DNA of 64,000 nucleotides from Gentiana macrophylla (GCA_026214975.1 JAOBSW010000774.1:25001-89000), one strand, 5' to 3'. Counted from the first letter of the stretch, positions 10,805 to 23,065 are shown. Translations and numbers: made by a program. Notes: generated from the sequence alone by a model not told the origin.

Positions 10805-11352
10805 GCCTCCTCGACCCGCTGCGACCTGACCGGGTCGATCAATTCCACTTTAAAATATTTGGTTCAAATGCTCCTATGCATTGACTTCCTTATTGCGAGC
10901 TTTGGACTAACTTTTAGAGTAACTCAGTTCAAAGCTTCTAAAAACGAATCATGTTGGAGAAAATTCAATACTATCTTGAAGTGGCTTCGACACGAATATA
11001 GATGGTGTGCGAAAATCTTAAGTTTTTAATCATTGAGTTACTCAATTTCTTTGGACATTTTACTCAATTAGATTTGATCATTTTCATCTCAATTTCAAAC
11101 CATTTCGAAGCGTTTAAAAATGAAAAGGCATTCGAGCAGATTCGATACTATTTCAAAACCAATTTTGGGCTCCTGGTATGGTCAGGCCATATAATTACTT
11201 TCGGGTCCTTTTTCGACTTTTTATCAAAATTCCTTTTTTAGCCTCAACAGCATTGATAGCAATAGGACTTTGTTGGCTCTTTACCAAATTTTAGTATTAT
11301 TTTTAGTTTTTTTTTGAGAAACTATTTTCAGCTCTTAAATTTTGTGAAGTTG

Positions 11353-11414
<62 letters not shown>

Positions 11415-11526
11415 TTTTAATTGTTAATCATATGATTTATACATTAATTTTTGTAAGATTCAATCCACACATATGTAACTATTGAGAAACTTAGAAATGT
11501 AATGATTTTTTTTTACTTTATCAATT
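10805..11526. other. Unassigned spacer with shared inverted segment
   Basis: No gene recognised. The stretch 11160-11275 reappears in reverse orientation at 40525-40640. A TA microsatellite follows, and the Tat element begins at 11527. Confidence 0.45.
11353..11411. repeat. TA dinucleotide microsatellite
   Basis: An almost uninterrupted run of TA repeats of about 58 bases. Confidence 0.95.
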
Positions 11527-12125
11527 TGATAATGCATAATATTATCACGGTGGTTTAGCGGTGGTCGTGAAGATGGATATCTGGCTATTTTTAATAGATG
11601 TGGTGGGGGCGGCCGGTGAGGCACGGCGGTGAGGTGGCGTAATGAATGAATGCTAGATAAAATGAACTTGACAAGAGTTTTGTCCTCTTTGTCTATTTTG
11701 CCTATATCCTTTTATGAAATTACACAAGCATTCCTTTTATAGGCAAGGGCAAGAGCTAGAGGCACGGGGTAAGGACAGATAAGCATAGTATACAGTGATG
11801 TCAAGCGGACAATACAACTGGCGATGTCGTTATGAGGTTGCTCAAGTCGCGATCTGCGAGCTCGCTTCCTCGCTCTATCTCGACTTCCCCTTGGTCGCTC
11901 CTTTCCCGGACTCATTCCATCTCTTGTTGATCTCCGACTTAGGAGGCTGGGCGGCCCCCTGAGCGACTAAGACCTTATAGGTTAGCACGCTCGTCATGAG
12001 GTTTCCATCCCGCGACCCTAACCAGATTGTTGCTTCCGACGCTGTGGCCGCGGCCCGGCTCCATCCTGGTGACTAGATAGGCGGTTTCCGTTAACACATA
12101 GGTGGCGGCATATTTAGACACATCA
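11527..12125 (-). repeat. 3' LTR of the Tat element
   Basis: The plus strand begins TGATAATGCATAATATTATC and ends acacatca, so the ends are TGAT...ATCA, 599 bases long. The first part repeats at 26159-26392. A pyrimidine-rich tract adjoins the inner end. Confidence 0.88.
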
Positions 12126-12140
12126 ATGCCCCCCTACTCT
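12126..12140 (-). other. Polypurine tract of the Tat element
   Basis: The plus strand reads atgcccccctactct right after the LTR, which on the minus strand is a purine-rich tract (agtaggggggcat) just before the 3' LTR. Confidence 0.75.
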
Positions 12141-12270
12141 ATGTCTTGGGCACTTTCGAGGAGGCCAAGCATGGAGTAAAGAATACAACGACTGTTCAGA
12201 TTGCTGGGGTCTTCCGATTATTTGTTCTGGATCGCGCTATCAAGCGGACGATCTCGAAGTGATTTCGGGA

Positions 12271-12542
12271 TTGCCGGCCTTGTCGTATGAAGCGACTTAG
12301 TTACTAAGGGTCGCGCTATTCGTGCGTCTTGCCTCAAAGCGTTTCTGGGTCTGGCGACCCTGTCGTCTGAAGCGACTTATTCACTAAGGGCCGCGCTATT
12401 CGTGCGTCTTGCCTCAAAGCGTTTCTGGGTCTGCCGACCTTGTCGTCTGAAGCGATTTATTCACTAAGGGCCGCGCTATTCGTGCGTCTTGCCTCAAAGC
12501 GTTTCTAGGTCTGGCGACCTTGTCGTCTGAAGCGACTTATTC
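12271..12542. repeat. 80-base tandem repeat in the Tat 3' region
   Basis: The word cgtgcgtcttgcctcaaagc recurs at 12321, 12401 and 12481, an exact 80-base period with few changes. A diverged partial copy precedes it (ttgccggccttgtcgtatga near 12271). Tandem repeats between pol and the 3' LTR are common in Tat elements. Confidence 0.92.
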
Positions 12543-12876
12543 AACAGAGATTTTTGCAAGTCATGGTGGTGGCGAGCTTGATCAGGGCGGGCTTGTGTTT
12601 GGGGACGTTGAGTGTCAAACGTGAGTGGTGCGGCAGTTGAACCGTCAGATCGTGGTCCTTTCGGTTTATAGGTAACTGCAGCCACGTGGATGTTGATGGC
12701 GTCTCGGCAACTGCCCTAGTAATGGCGCAGTCATTGATTGACGTGCGTTATTACGTGGGCATTGATTGACCCACCGTAATGATGGCGATTTTGAAATTCA
12801 AACTCCCCAAGATAACTGCTCGAATCTGGACCGTTGGGTAAATCCCACCTGGACCGCACGATCAAATTTTCTTGTC

Positions 12877-12884
12877 TATATAAG
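12877..12884 (+). promoter_or_regulatory. TATA box and 5' leader intron of the antisense gene
   Basis: ctatataagg lies about 560 bases before the first ATG of the antisense gene and opposite to the retroelement's own direction. A leader intron is visible: donor cag/gtaatt with the intron starting at 13070, acceptor ttttgcag ending at 13439, and ATG at 13441. This argues that the antisense gene has its own promoter outside the LTR. Confidence 0.65.
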
Positions 12885-13440
12885 GGTCCAACCCCCCATT
12901 TGTTCAACACTTTTCGCCCTTACTACTTTCTTCCCACTTTTCTCTCACGGTTTCTAGAGCTTTTCATCAGCTTCGAGTGCTTTCCGTTGAAGATTTGAAG
13001 TTTCCGGCGGCCAATCTCGAGGTTTCCGCTTGCTTTCTATAGTTTCCGATCGTTCTCCAGCTAGAACAGGTAATTCTTCACCCCCTAAGCTCCTCCGAGT
13101 GTTTTTCCTCTAGGATTTCCATTCATTTTTTTTGCGTTTGTTCCTTCCCTTCGCGTTTCGGGCGTGACCTGGAGTGTTTGGGGGAATAAAGACTTGAGTT
13201 TTTGAATTGGTGTCCTTGTTTTGGTATGGTTTTCCTTTGGCACAAACTGGGCATTTTCTGGGAAAAAAAGGGTGTGCTTTTTCTTAGCAATTCGTAATGT
13301 CCTTCCTCTTTTGTACTTTTATTATGGCATCCCGTCCTGCAAAACTGCAGGGAAGGTGTTGAGATGGGTGCGATCACCTCCCTGGTGTGATCTACATTAT
13401 CCCGGGTGATTTAAAGCTCCACCTTTCCTTATTTTGCAGG

Positions 13441-16375
13441 ATGTCGGATGATGATTTTAGCCTTGGCGGCGATTCTGAAGTAGATCGAGAAGCGTATGAC
13501 TACGCCCTGGAGGATGAGCTCCCCGAATCTAGCCCCGAGGTGGTCACCCGCGATGACGAGTGGATGGAAGTGGGCGCTATGGGATACGACCCTGAGGATC
13601 CTTTCGGCCTAGGGAATCTGTTATCCGATCCGGTGCCTAGGCGGAAGAAAAGTCGGAAAGAGGCGGCTCGTAGTCGAGGCGAGGCAAATACTAGTGGCTG
13701 CGGCTGCGATGATGATATTTCGGCAGTGGAGGGTGCGAGTAGTGCTGGGGTGCCTGGAGATGATGAAATATATGTGGAGGACGCCGCCTTGCATAGGCTG
13801 ATGGGATCCAGTGAGGACGATTCTGAATCGGTCCCGCGTAAACCTCTGGAGCTCCCCAAAAAACCTAAGAGAAAAAAGGCTGATCCCTCGACCATGACGG
13901 TAGAGGACGCGGCGGCTAAAGGGAAGATTTTAAAGCCTAATAATCCCGAGGCCTTAAGGGAATTTGCCCTCATGAATCTGTATGAGAAGGATGTAGAGAA
14001 GCATTGGCGACGGATCCGGAAGAGTACAGACCTCGCCAAAACCCTTCAGCGATTTTACAATATTGACCCCAATCTCTACCGGTTTTCCTTGATCGACTTT
14101 AATAAGGAGGAAGACAAGCTACGGCCTGGCAATCGATGAGATTTTATTTGTGCTCGCCGCCCTGGGGATAACATAATTCTTCACTTTGATCACTTCTTTG
14201 CCGGCTTCCGGCCCCCTTTCGATCCTTTTTTGGTTAAGCTACTGCGCGAGCTGCGAGTGTTGCCATGCGACCTGGCCGTTGGGGCCGCCATTCAGATCAT
14301 GTCTTTCATTGTTCTCTGTCGAACGATGAAGCAAGAGCCAACCTTTTCCATGTTCAAACAGTTTCATTTGCTCTGTGGTACTTCTTTCCTGGGGCAGGCC
14401 AACGTGAGGGCCCAGACTCCCCGTTTATTCTTCCATCTCCCCAACAAGATACACAACTGGAGGGATCGCGTTTTTAAGGTCGAGTCAAAAATTGGTTGGC
14501 CTTTCCCTCATTCCCCTCTCCGCAAGGGGAAATTTTTTATGATTGGTTTTGTTGATCCTTTCGTGGACGAGTATCGATTCCTCTGAGGACTTCTAGTGAT
14601 AATAGACTCTGATGAAGCCGCGCCCTCGAAGAGGAATGTGTCCTGGATCGATCTCCTAGACATGGTGGAGCAATATGCGTGCAGAGCCGGAATTGTAGGG
14701 CCGGCGAAAGCCTAACCTTTGGTGGCTATTGCATCTGAGGAGAGCGATTCTGATTGGGTCGGAGAATATCATATAAACCATTGCTTTCCCTCATCATGCG
14801 GCATGTCGAGGTGATCCCAAAGCAAGAGGCCTCGCCGTAATTTTCTTTGCTTTCTATTTCATTACTCTTCTGCTTTATTGCTTTGTTTTTGTTTATTTTT
14901 CCGACTTTTGATGAACTTTTAAACTTTCAGTCAGCGAGATGGATGCTACTAAGAGGCAGGCTCAAAGGCAGAAGTTGGCAGATGATGCCGCAAAAGGCAG
15001 GTAGGCGGCGCTGAAACAAGCTTTGGGAATGATCCCTCGAACGGTCGACGCTTCAGTTGTTGATGAAGCCTATAATCCCAATCTTTAAGCTCCGACAGTG
15101 ACCCTAGTCGGCGTGGGCTCGAGTCAAACTGGAGGGGCCCAAAAAAGGTTGCCAGCTGACGTACATGCTAAAGAGGCCCAGGAGCCCAAACGATCAAGGG
15201 TCGAAAAATCTAAAGCTGTTGGCGGCGCTAGCAAGGGTTATGATCGCACCGATAAGCAAACTGCTACCATGGAGGAAGTCACTGATGACGAGAGGACGCC
15301 GCCAAAGGGGACGTTGCCTCGCGGATACCAGGGGAAAGAGGCCTTTTGGTTGGACGCTGAGTTCACCGGCGGTCCGCTCGATATGGCGAAGGCAAGCCAA
15401 CTTAGGGAGGCTATTGTTGACGTTATCCCTCTGTGCCGCTTGTCATGGGACGCGCCGGCCGGAGTACAGATGGAGATTGGTAGATGAATTATTGACCGAG
15501 TGGTAGTTCGAGACAATGCCCCTGCCAGGGATGAGGTTGTATAATTGAAGGATCTTGCTGGCGAATATGGGATCGCCTCCTCCACGGTAGGCCATTGTTT
15601 TTGTTTATTATTGCTTTTCCATCTCCTCTTTTTCGCTCTCTTTTCTCTTTCTGTGAACTCATCATTTTTTTTTGGGACTCGCATAATTAAATCTACCGAG
15701 GCCGCTAAGAAGCGCAATGCTGAGCTGAGGAAAGCGACGGCGGCCCTTGATGCCTCTGAGAAAGCAAGGATCGCTGCTGAGGCGAAGAACGTCAAAACCC
15801 AGTCCGAAATAGATCGCATGAAGAAGGCTATGGAGGCAAGCGCGAAGATAGATGAGGAGTTGAAGCAGAAAATGAAGATCTTGAGTGATCATTCTTAGAA
15901 ATCTGTGGAGGCTTTAAAGGCCGCTGAACAGGAGATTGCGAGCTTGAAGGAGCAACTTGTTGTCGCCGACAAAGCCGCCGAGGAAACTGGTCCTGCGGCC
16001 ATTGCGGCCGATCAGCAGACGGACGAGTTCTTCTATCATTTAGAGGCGAGCTTTGATCAAGGTTTCAACCATCTTGCTCGCTGCCATTGGGCATATCATG
16101 GTAGAGAGTCGCTCAGCTTCGAGGAAATGCTCAAGTGGGTTAACATGCCCCAGCGGAATCCCGACTTGTTGGTTCTTCATCCGGATATTCCTTATACTCC
16201 GGATCATATTATCTCCATCCAAACTGGGCAGGTAAAGGATGGCGAGCCGGTTTGGGATCCTCCCCCGGTTAATCCTATCAACTTTGCTGTTTTGAAGAAC
16301 CCTCCGGTCGCCGACAATGAGGAAGGCGGCGATGAAGAAGGCGACCACACCGACGTTCCTCCGGGCCAAGTTTAA
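13441..16375 (+). pseudogene. Tat antisense gene 1: putative gypsy-type transposon protein
   Basis: The first exon is acidic (MSDDDFSLGGDSEVD) with a basic RRKKSRKEAARS patch. After a frame change near 14140-14158 comes RPGDNIILHFDHFFAGFRPP, LPCDLAVGAAIQIMSFIVLC and GWPFPHSP. This is the pattern of the plant family known as putative gypsy type transposon (Transposase_28). An intron follows (about 14836-14934), then low-complexity text, an intron near 15586-15700 and a coiled-coil region rich in Ala, Glu and Lys (AAKKRNAELRKATAALDASE). It ends with DGEPVWDPPP and an acidic tail. Stops at 14584, 15002, 15088, 15485 and 15896 show decay. Function is unknown. Confidence 0.7.
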
Positions 16376-17138
16376 AATTTATGCTTGTTTTTGTGAGATT
16401 TAAGCGATCTGTACTCCACTGTTTTGTTTCAAACAATTTGTTTTTGTTGATTTGAAACTTATTATGTGTTTGGGTTTTGAACTTTGTAATTTGACGGGCT
16501 CTCCTTAAGGCCGTCTTGCGATGATTTGTTTATGCACTTGTCTGTCTTGTTTTCTTGATTCGTTGCCTTTTGCTCTTGTATGGTGTGTGTTTGCGCCCCT
16601 TTTTATTTCAGCGAGGTTAAAAGTGTTAGCTCGCTAAAATAAAAATCCCTTTGGCCATGGGTTCGGAATTTTATGCGGCCCCCTTATTTCTGTGAGGTCG
16701 CTACTATCTTGTGTCAAAAATTCTGACATGCGGCCCCCCTGTTTGGCACAAGGGCTAAGGTGAGCTCAAGGAAATAGGCTCTTGCTTTTGAAAATTCCAA
16801 GTTCCGGCCCCTCAGTTTTTGAGCAAGTCGAGGGTGAACATTGACTAGGACAAAAATTTGTTGTCCCGAGGTGAGCAGCGGGCGTGCCTCTGGAAAGCTG
16901 ATGCTCTGACTTGATTGGACAGCTCCTTGACGGTCTTTTGACCCGTTCGGTAATTGCGCAGTCCAAGTAGCCCTGAATCTCGGGTTGCTCATCTGTCAAA
17001 CGTTTGACCACGTTTTTGAATTTCGAAATTTTGATAAGACGCGTGAGTGTTGTCCGCTAAACCCGCTTGGAGCTTCAATAAGAAGGGGCGGGGGTGATTC
17101 CTTTGTTCTCCATTACCTCTTCCCATTTGTTTTTGCTC
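16376..17138. other. Spacer between the two antisense genes
   Basis: No gene recognised. It has T-rich stretches and repeated gcggcccccc-like words near 16675 and 16733 that recur near 18015. Confidence 0.5.
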
Positions 17139-17936
17139 ATGTCTTCTCCATCTGTAGGTGGTAGTTCAGTACGTGTGTACAAGGCTCGTTATGTGCGTGA
17201 TGTTTCTCTTTTTTTCCTTACTGCCTCCCCTATTGCCAAGGATCATTTTTGGCATTATTTTGATGTTGTGAAGTGGTGAGGAGAGAGGCTTGAATGAGGA
17301 CAAGCTTGACCGGGATGGTTCCTTGCTCGGATTCGGCTTTACGGGTGGTCGGATTTTGTTTCTCCGCCCATGCTACTTTTCAACCTTACCATGGTTAAGA
17401 AATTTTACTCCGTGCTGTCGGAGGCCTCACCGGGGGAGACGGTTAGTTCTGTTGCACTCCGGGGCGTCTCAGTTGACTTTTCTCCGGAGACTATCAACGC
17501 TGCCCTTCGCATTCCTGCCGTCAATCCCTCTGCTTATTATGAGGTGGCTTGGGACCTTGGAGATGAAGAAAGCTTGGGAATTCACCTACGACGTGCAATT
17601 CGTGAGCTTTTCCCCCACCGTCGCCGTCCTCGTACTCTGGGTCCCGCGTCTAAGCTGTCTCGTAGTAATCGTGAGTGGAAAAGGTTTATTAACTCACGAG
17701 CTCTTCCGTCAACGGATTTTGAGGCGGTTACCGAGGTAGGGGCTTTACTTCTCCACGCTATTCGCGACCCTCAAGTGGATATTGATTGGGGGATCTTATT
17801 CCATCATGAAGCTGTTGCGTTTGCTATTTCTATGGACCCTGATCGCTGCATTCCGTATGGGTCGCTGATTTCTAAATGGTGTACTGATGTAGCTAGAGTG
17901 CCGGTTCATTCGTTGGATCGCGGCGGGTTCGCTTGA
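17139..17936 (+). pseudogene. Tat antisense gene 2: plant transposon protein domain (Transposase_32-like)
   Basis: From ATG at 17139 the frame reads MSSPSVGGSSVRVYKARYV and breaks near 17277. It resumes with LNEDKLDRDGSLL and then a long open segment from about 17370. Landmarks are TMVKKFYSVLSEA, ALRGVSVDFSPETINAALRI, REWKRFINSRALPSTDFEAV, WGILFHHEAVAFAIS and PYGSLISKW. The order (ER-L region, xxxFYxxL, xRGVxVxFSxxxIN, WxxFI, then a hydrophobic I-LF-H-xA segment) fits the family called putative plant transposon protein. The same pattern occurs in MULE copy B at 33206-33907. Activity unknown; at least two frameshifts. Confidence 0.7.
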
Positions 17937-18199
17937 AGTAATTTAGTTTGCCTTATCGATGTTTTCCGATGTTTTTCCGTTGTTCGCATTAAAGTTTGAT
18001 AATTTTATCTTGCGGCCCCCTGTTTTTGGTTAAGCTTGCGGGAGCTGTGTCCGCAAGCTTTCCGGGAACATCGATGAGCCTCTGTAGCTGAATTGTATTA
18101 GTCGGAACTAGCCTTTACTTTTCTGAATAAATTGGTTGGGCTTATATATAATATCTTTTCAAGTTAACAGCGTGCCAAGGCCTATTATATTCGCGACGT

Positions 18200-19303
18200 T
18201 GACTGTCTCTCAATACATACGTTCCCTTTTTGACAATCCTTGCGACTGAAGTGGTCCTCCCAATTTTCCGATAACTTGCCTTTTTGGGCCTTGTGACCCG
18301 TAGATTCTCTCTTGCGCAAAACGTAATCTCCTACTGCGAAGTGATGGTCGCGGATACGCTTGTCATGATGTTGTTTTGCAGCCTGTTTGCCATTGAGCAG
18401 GCGACCATAAGAATTGATTCACTTTTCCTCCGCTAAGTCGATGTCAAGCTGTCGGCTTTGTGGATTTTCGGCCTCATTGAAATGAGCGACCCTAAGACTT
18501 TGCAGGGCCATTTCTACCGGTGCCATAGCTTCCGACCAATAGGTTAAAGCGAAAGGGGTCTCCCCTGTAGTTGTCTTTCTCGATGTCCTAAGGGCCCACA
18601 AGGCCACGGGTAAGTGGTCCGGCCATTTTCCTGCTTTTTCGTCCAGACTCTTTTTCAGCACGCTTAAAACCTGTTTGTTAGCGTTTTCGGCCTGCCTGTT
18701 GCCTTGTGGATAGCATATTGATGCTTGCCAATGCTTGACGTTGTGCTCTTTACAGAACTCGTCGAATTCCTCCCGGAACTGTGGCCCATGGTCGGACACT
18801 ATTACCCGCGGCACTCCGAATCTGGTCCAGACCTGATCGGGCAGAAAGTAGATCACATTCTTGGTTTTGATTTTCGCCAAGGCCTTGGCCTCAATCCATT
18901 TGGTGAAGTAGTCCATGGCCACGACCACGTATTCACATCCAGAGCGGCCTCTCTTCAACGGTCCTATTAAATCGATAGCCCACATGTCGAACGGCCATTC
19001 CGCAACGACAATGCTTTGTTCGACTGACGGTAGTCTGGGGATGTCTGCGAACTTCTGACATTTGACGCATCTCTTGACGTATATTCGAGCATCCTCTGCG
19101 AGTTTTGGCCAGTAATATCCGGCGAGTAAAACTTTCTGAGCGAGAGTGCGGCTAGCCGGGTGGCCGCCGCACATTCCCTCGTGCAGTTTCGTGAGTACCC
19201 CTTGAACCTCTTCAAGTCGCACACACCGCGACAAGGGTATTGAGAAAGATCGCCTGTATAACACGTTGTTCATGAGGGTGTAGCGGGCGGCCCTCTTGAT
19301 CAT
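18200..19303 (-). pseudogene. Tat integrase
   Basis: A 294-codon open segment contains the HHCC zinc region (HEGMCGGHP, CVKCQKFAD) and the catalytic core: Asp in FDMWAIDLIGPL, Asp in VIVSDHGPQF and Glu in GNRQAENANK. TGETPFALTYWSEA follows. All three acidic residues are present, so this domain is intact as far as it is open. Below 18419 the frame continues imperfectly with AVGDYVLRKR and GKLSENWEGP, the GPY/F-type C-terminal part. Its place after both RNase H domains is standard for Gypsy elements. Confidence 0.92.
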
Positions 19304-19475
19304 AGCCCTGGCCTCTTTAGGTCGGACGGTTGAGCTCCTGATTCAATATACGCTTTTATTTCGTCGATCCAACATGGACTGGTGGGTTGGAAATCCATGA
19401 CCTCGGCCCGGTTGACCGCAGGCCCCAATAGGTGCTCGACCATGATTGCGGGATTGCTCATTTCGTCGTCGTCCA

Positions 19476-19968
19476 TCAATTTTGAAAAATAGTCTGCTCG
19501 GTGATTGTCTCCTCGAGGAATGTTGATGAATTTACAATATTTAAATTCGCTCCCGAGCTTTTGACGAGATCAATGTACTTTTGGAGAATGTTGCGGTGAA
19601 CCCCAAAAGATCCGTTGATTTGATTCACTACCATTTGTGAATCATGAGAATACCTCCACATTTTCGACTTTCATGTCTTTAGTGAGCTCCAGTCCTGCTA
19701 TGACAGCCTCGTATTCTGCTTGATTGTTGGAAGCGGTGAAGTCAAATCTTAATGCTTTTTCGATTTCCTCCGAGGTGCCCGGCTCTAGCAAGATAATTCC
19801 GGCACCGCAACCCTTGTGACAAGCGGCCCCATCAACATAGAGCTGCCAACAATGACTAGGCTTTTGAGGCCTGGGTGGCGGGGCCGTACTTGTAATGGCG
19901 TTGGATGGAGAATCGGATTGTTCATCCGCTTGCTCGTTGAAGCTTGTTTCCACAATGAAGTCGGGCAA
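19476..19968 (-). pseudogene. Tat second (archaeal-type) RNase H
   Basis: HCWQLYVDGAACHKGCGAGI gives the first Asp, TASNNQAEYEAVIAGLEL the Glu, and VEVFSDSQMVVNQI (across a frameshift near 19650) the next Asp. This second RNase H between the ordinary RT-RNase H and integrase marks Tat-lineage elements. It is read in two frames, so the domain is broken once. A tether rich in Pro and Ser precedes it. Confidence 0.82.
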
Positions 19969-21259
19969 AGCCTAGGCCTTGATGGCCTTCCGAGGCTCAT
20001 ATCGAATATCAAATTCTGTGAGCTCAATGGCCCACCACAGCAATCGCCCAGACAGATCCGGCTTGTGTAGGACTTGGCGCAACGGGCGTCCGATCGCATC
20101 TGATGATTGTATGCGATGAAAAATAAGCCCTTAATTTGCGGGCGCTATGACAACACAAGAGGCCAACTTTTCAATATTAAAATAGCGACTCTCAACGGGA
20201 CTAAGAGCCTTGGAGACATAATAAGCGGGTTTTGAAGGGTGCCATCCTCCTTGACAAGTGCGCGGCTACTGACCCGATGCGAGGCGCGAGATACAAAAGC
20301 AAAGAATCTCTAGGCTAGGATGACTCAAAGAGCGGTGGAGGGCTGGCGGATCGTCTTGAGATCTTTGAAGGCTGCGAACATTTTTCTCCATCCATGAAAA
20401 GGTCTTGTTTCCCTTGAGGATGTTGAAGAAAGGCAAACTTTTTTCGGCAGATTTGGAGATGAACCTCCCCAGAGCGATGATTACGCCATTAAGTCTTTGC
20501 ACCTCTTTGATCGTGGTCGGCTCGTTCATGTTCATTAGAGCCTCAATCTTCTCTCGGGTTAGCCTCGATTCCTCTCTCGGTTCACCATAAATCTAAGGAA
20601 CTTTTCTGCTCAACCCCGAACGTGCATTTGGCGGGGTTGAGTTTCATCGAATGTTTTCTTACGTTAGCAAAGGTTTCGTGAAGGTCCGCGGATGATCCCG
20701 ACGGTTGATTTCACGACCATGTCATCGATGTAGGCTTCCATGTTTTCACCAATCTGCGAGTAGAGACCATGTTGACCATCCTTTGATATGTGGATCCTGC
20801 ATTCTTCAAGCCGAATGCCATCATCTCATAGTAATAGAGTCCCCCTGCAGCTCTGAATGCGGTCATTTCTTTGTCTTCGCTTGCCATTTTTACTTGGTGG
20901 TACCCGGAGTATGCATCCAGGAAACTCAGCATCTCAAAACCAACGATCCCATCTACCATCTTGTCGATTCGAGGCAGCGGATAAGGATCCTTGGGGAAAG
21001 CCTTGTTTAAATCGGTGAAGTCTACACACATCCGCCACTTTCTGTTGTGCTTTTTGACCATCACTACGTTAGCCAGCCAAGTCGGGTATTGAAGCTCTTT
21101 GATTATACCGGCGGCTAAGAGTTTGTCCACTTCGCCTTTTATGGCGACCTCTTTCTCTGCGGAGAATTGTCTTGTACGCTGCTGGATTGGTTTGAAGTTG
21201 GGATCGACGCTGAGATAATGAAGCGCGACCTCAGGTTCCACACCTCTCATGTCGGTCAC
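19969..21259 (-). pseudogene. Tat reverse transcriptase and first RNase H
   Basis: The RT part is open from about 21259 to 20711: FSAEKEVAIKGEVDKLLAAG, ANVVMVKKHNRKWRMCVDFT, DAYSGYHQVKM and MMAFGLKNAGSTYQRM. The catalytic motif follows in another frame as EAYIDDMVVKS near 20725. The connection and RNase H region (KEVQRLNGVIIALGRFISK, FFNILKG, FSWMEK) shows several frameshifts down to about 20000. YIDD is intact. The domain copies element RNA into DNA. Confidence 0.88.
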
Positions 21260-21419
21260 CTCCCAAGCGAAGGCGTCCCTATTTTCTTTCAGAGCTCGAT
21301 CGGATCCTCTCTCTCTTTTTCTGTGGTCTGCGATCCTATCTTTATCTTCTGGTCAGGGTATTTTTCATTTATGATTTCGCTTCGATCGGCTCATCCTCGG
21401 CTATGAAATCTGGTTGGTC

Positions 21420-22209
21420 TCAAGACTTGCAAAGTGTTTCAACCTCTACGGGCTTTTCAACGATTTCTTTTACCGTGGCGACACTGGGCGATATTGGCGT
21501 GGAATTATTCAATTCTTGGTTTTTGGAATCAACCCTATTCTTGGTCATATAGTCGAGGAAAATCCCGGTCGGCTCATGGCGACCCCAATGTAAATCTCCC
21601 ACATGAAATTTCACCCTTTGGTGTGGTATATATACCACCATCTGGAAGTTTTTCATGGCTGGAATCCCCAAAATCATGTTATAATAGGAGGGGAGATCGA
21701 TAACCAAAAAGATTATTATCTCTGTCCAGCAAGGCTCATAATCACCGAGGGTGACGCTGAGTCGATAGTGCCCTTGACCCTCACGGTGTCGTTGGTAAAA
21801 CCTTCCAACATTCTCAAATAAGGTTTCAATTTTGCTTCTCCGAATCCAATTTGTTTGAGACACTCAAGTAGATGATGTCGCGACCTGCCCCTGTGTCGAC
21901 CATGACCCGGTTAACCCCGTGTAGCTCATTAACTCCGATCTTGAGGATGATTGGCACTTCCATGACACCTTCTATGGTTGCTAGTTCGCTCTTAGTGAAC
22001 ATGATTCCTTTCTCTTTTTCTCCCAAGACTATCGGTTTCTCGAAACCTCGCGTGTTGATCGAGTGTATTTGCGACTTCAGCTGATTGTTGCTGGGGAGGC
22101 TTCCATGAATAACCTGGACCTCCCTTTGATAAGTGCGAGGCGTTCGCCCATTACCGGCACTAGCATCACCATCGCGTTTATACTTGGAAGCATGTCCCTC
22201 TCTTATCAA
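21420..22209 (-). pseudogene. Tat aspartic protease region
   Basis: RVMVDTGAGRDIIYLS carries the Asp-Thr-Gly active-site motif. Downstream, in a shifted frame, are YRLSVTLGDYE and PSYYNMILGIPAMKNFQ, the C-terminal part typical of Gypsy proteases. The frame break lies near 21830-21860. It would process the Gag-Pol polyprotein. It lies between the Gag zinc motif and RT. Confidence 0.85.
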
Positions 22210-22971
22210 CCTTTCAATTTCCCTTCTTAGAGTAAAACATTCGTCAGTAATGTGCCCATGATCTCTATGATAGTCACAAAGATTTCGATTTATCGCGAGT
22301 CTTTGCCGTCGCTTTCATAGCTTCCAGTCTCTCAATTTGCTCACGAATTTCAAAAAGTATACGGGATGGTTTAGTGTTGAGGGGGTGAAATGTTCAGGGG
22401 TCAAATTGTATGATTTTTATAGATATATTTTATATCAATTTCCCCTGTATATGTATTATTTTCATAGAAGTAGGGCTTTATATCGAAATATTTAGTAAAT
22501 GATGTTTTTAAGAGGTTAATTGCAAAAGCGTAGCAATTATGTGCTTAAATGATGATTTTATGTTATTTTGGAAATACGTTACGCTTTGGTATGTTTTCCT
22601 ATTGTTGTAGATACTCATTGATGATGGAAGAGAGGATTTTAGAGAGCCAAATTCGTGCTTGGAAAGGATCAATCAAAGTTATGGAAGATTGAAAGATATA
22701 AGGAAAGAAATCAATCAAGATAAATGTCGGAAAATCAGGATTCCGGGTAGTGACGACCTTCCGACGCAGTTCTTGATATGATATAAACTGATTTGACTCT
22801 CGACCTCAAGAGAAGAGTTGTAGGTCTTGAAGAGTGGATTCTACAGGAGTTTGAATCACTCCATTCTGACTTACGAGGCCCGAGATATGAGCGTTACAAG
22901 TTTGGATGCTGTTGCTGAAAATATCGGACGGGCGTCTAGCGTTTTTACTATAGCAACCGACCTGAAAATTC

Positions 22972-22979
22972 TATAAATA
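22972..22979 (+). promoter_or_regulatory. TATA box of the solo LTR
   Basis: ctataaatacagc, followed by an untranslated leader. The inverted copy has tatataag at the equivalent place (minus strand, about 47218-47225). Confidence 0.6.
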
Positions 22980-23065
22980 CAGCAGCGAATTGAACCCTAA
23001 ACATAACATTATTTTCAGCCGACTTTTGACAAAAAGGCGGCCACTCTCGAAAGATTTTAAGCGCC

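Noticed and set aside
13500..14039. Long minus-strand frame (179 codons) opposite the Tat antisense gene
   Set aside because: Shadow of the plus-strand coding exon; Ser-rich composition and no family match.
15238..15819. 193-codon minus-strand frame
   Set aside because: Shadow of antisense gene 1; it crosses an intron and matches nothing.
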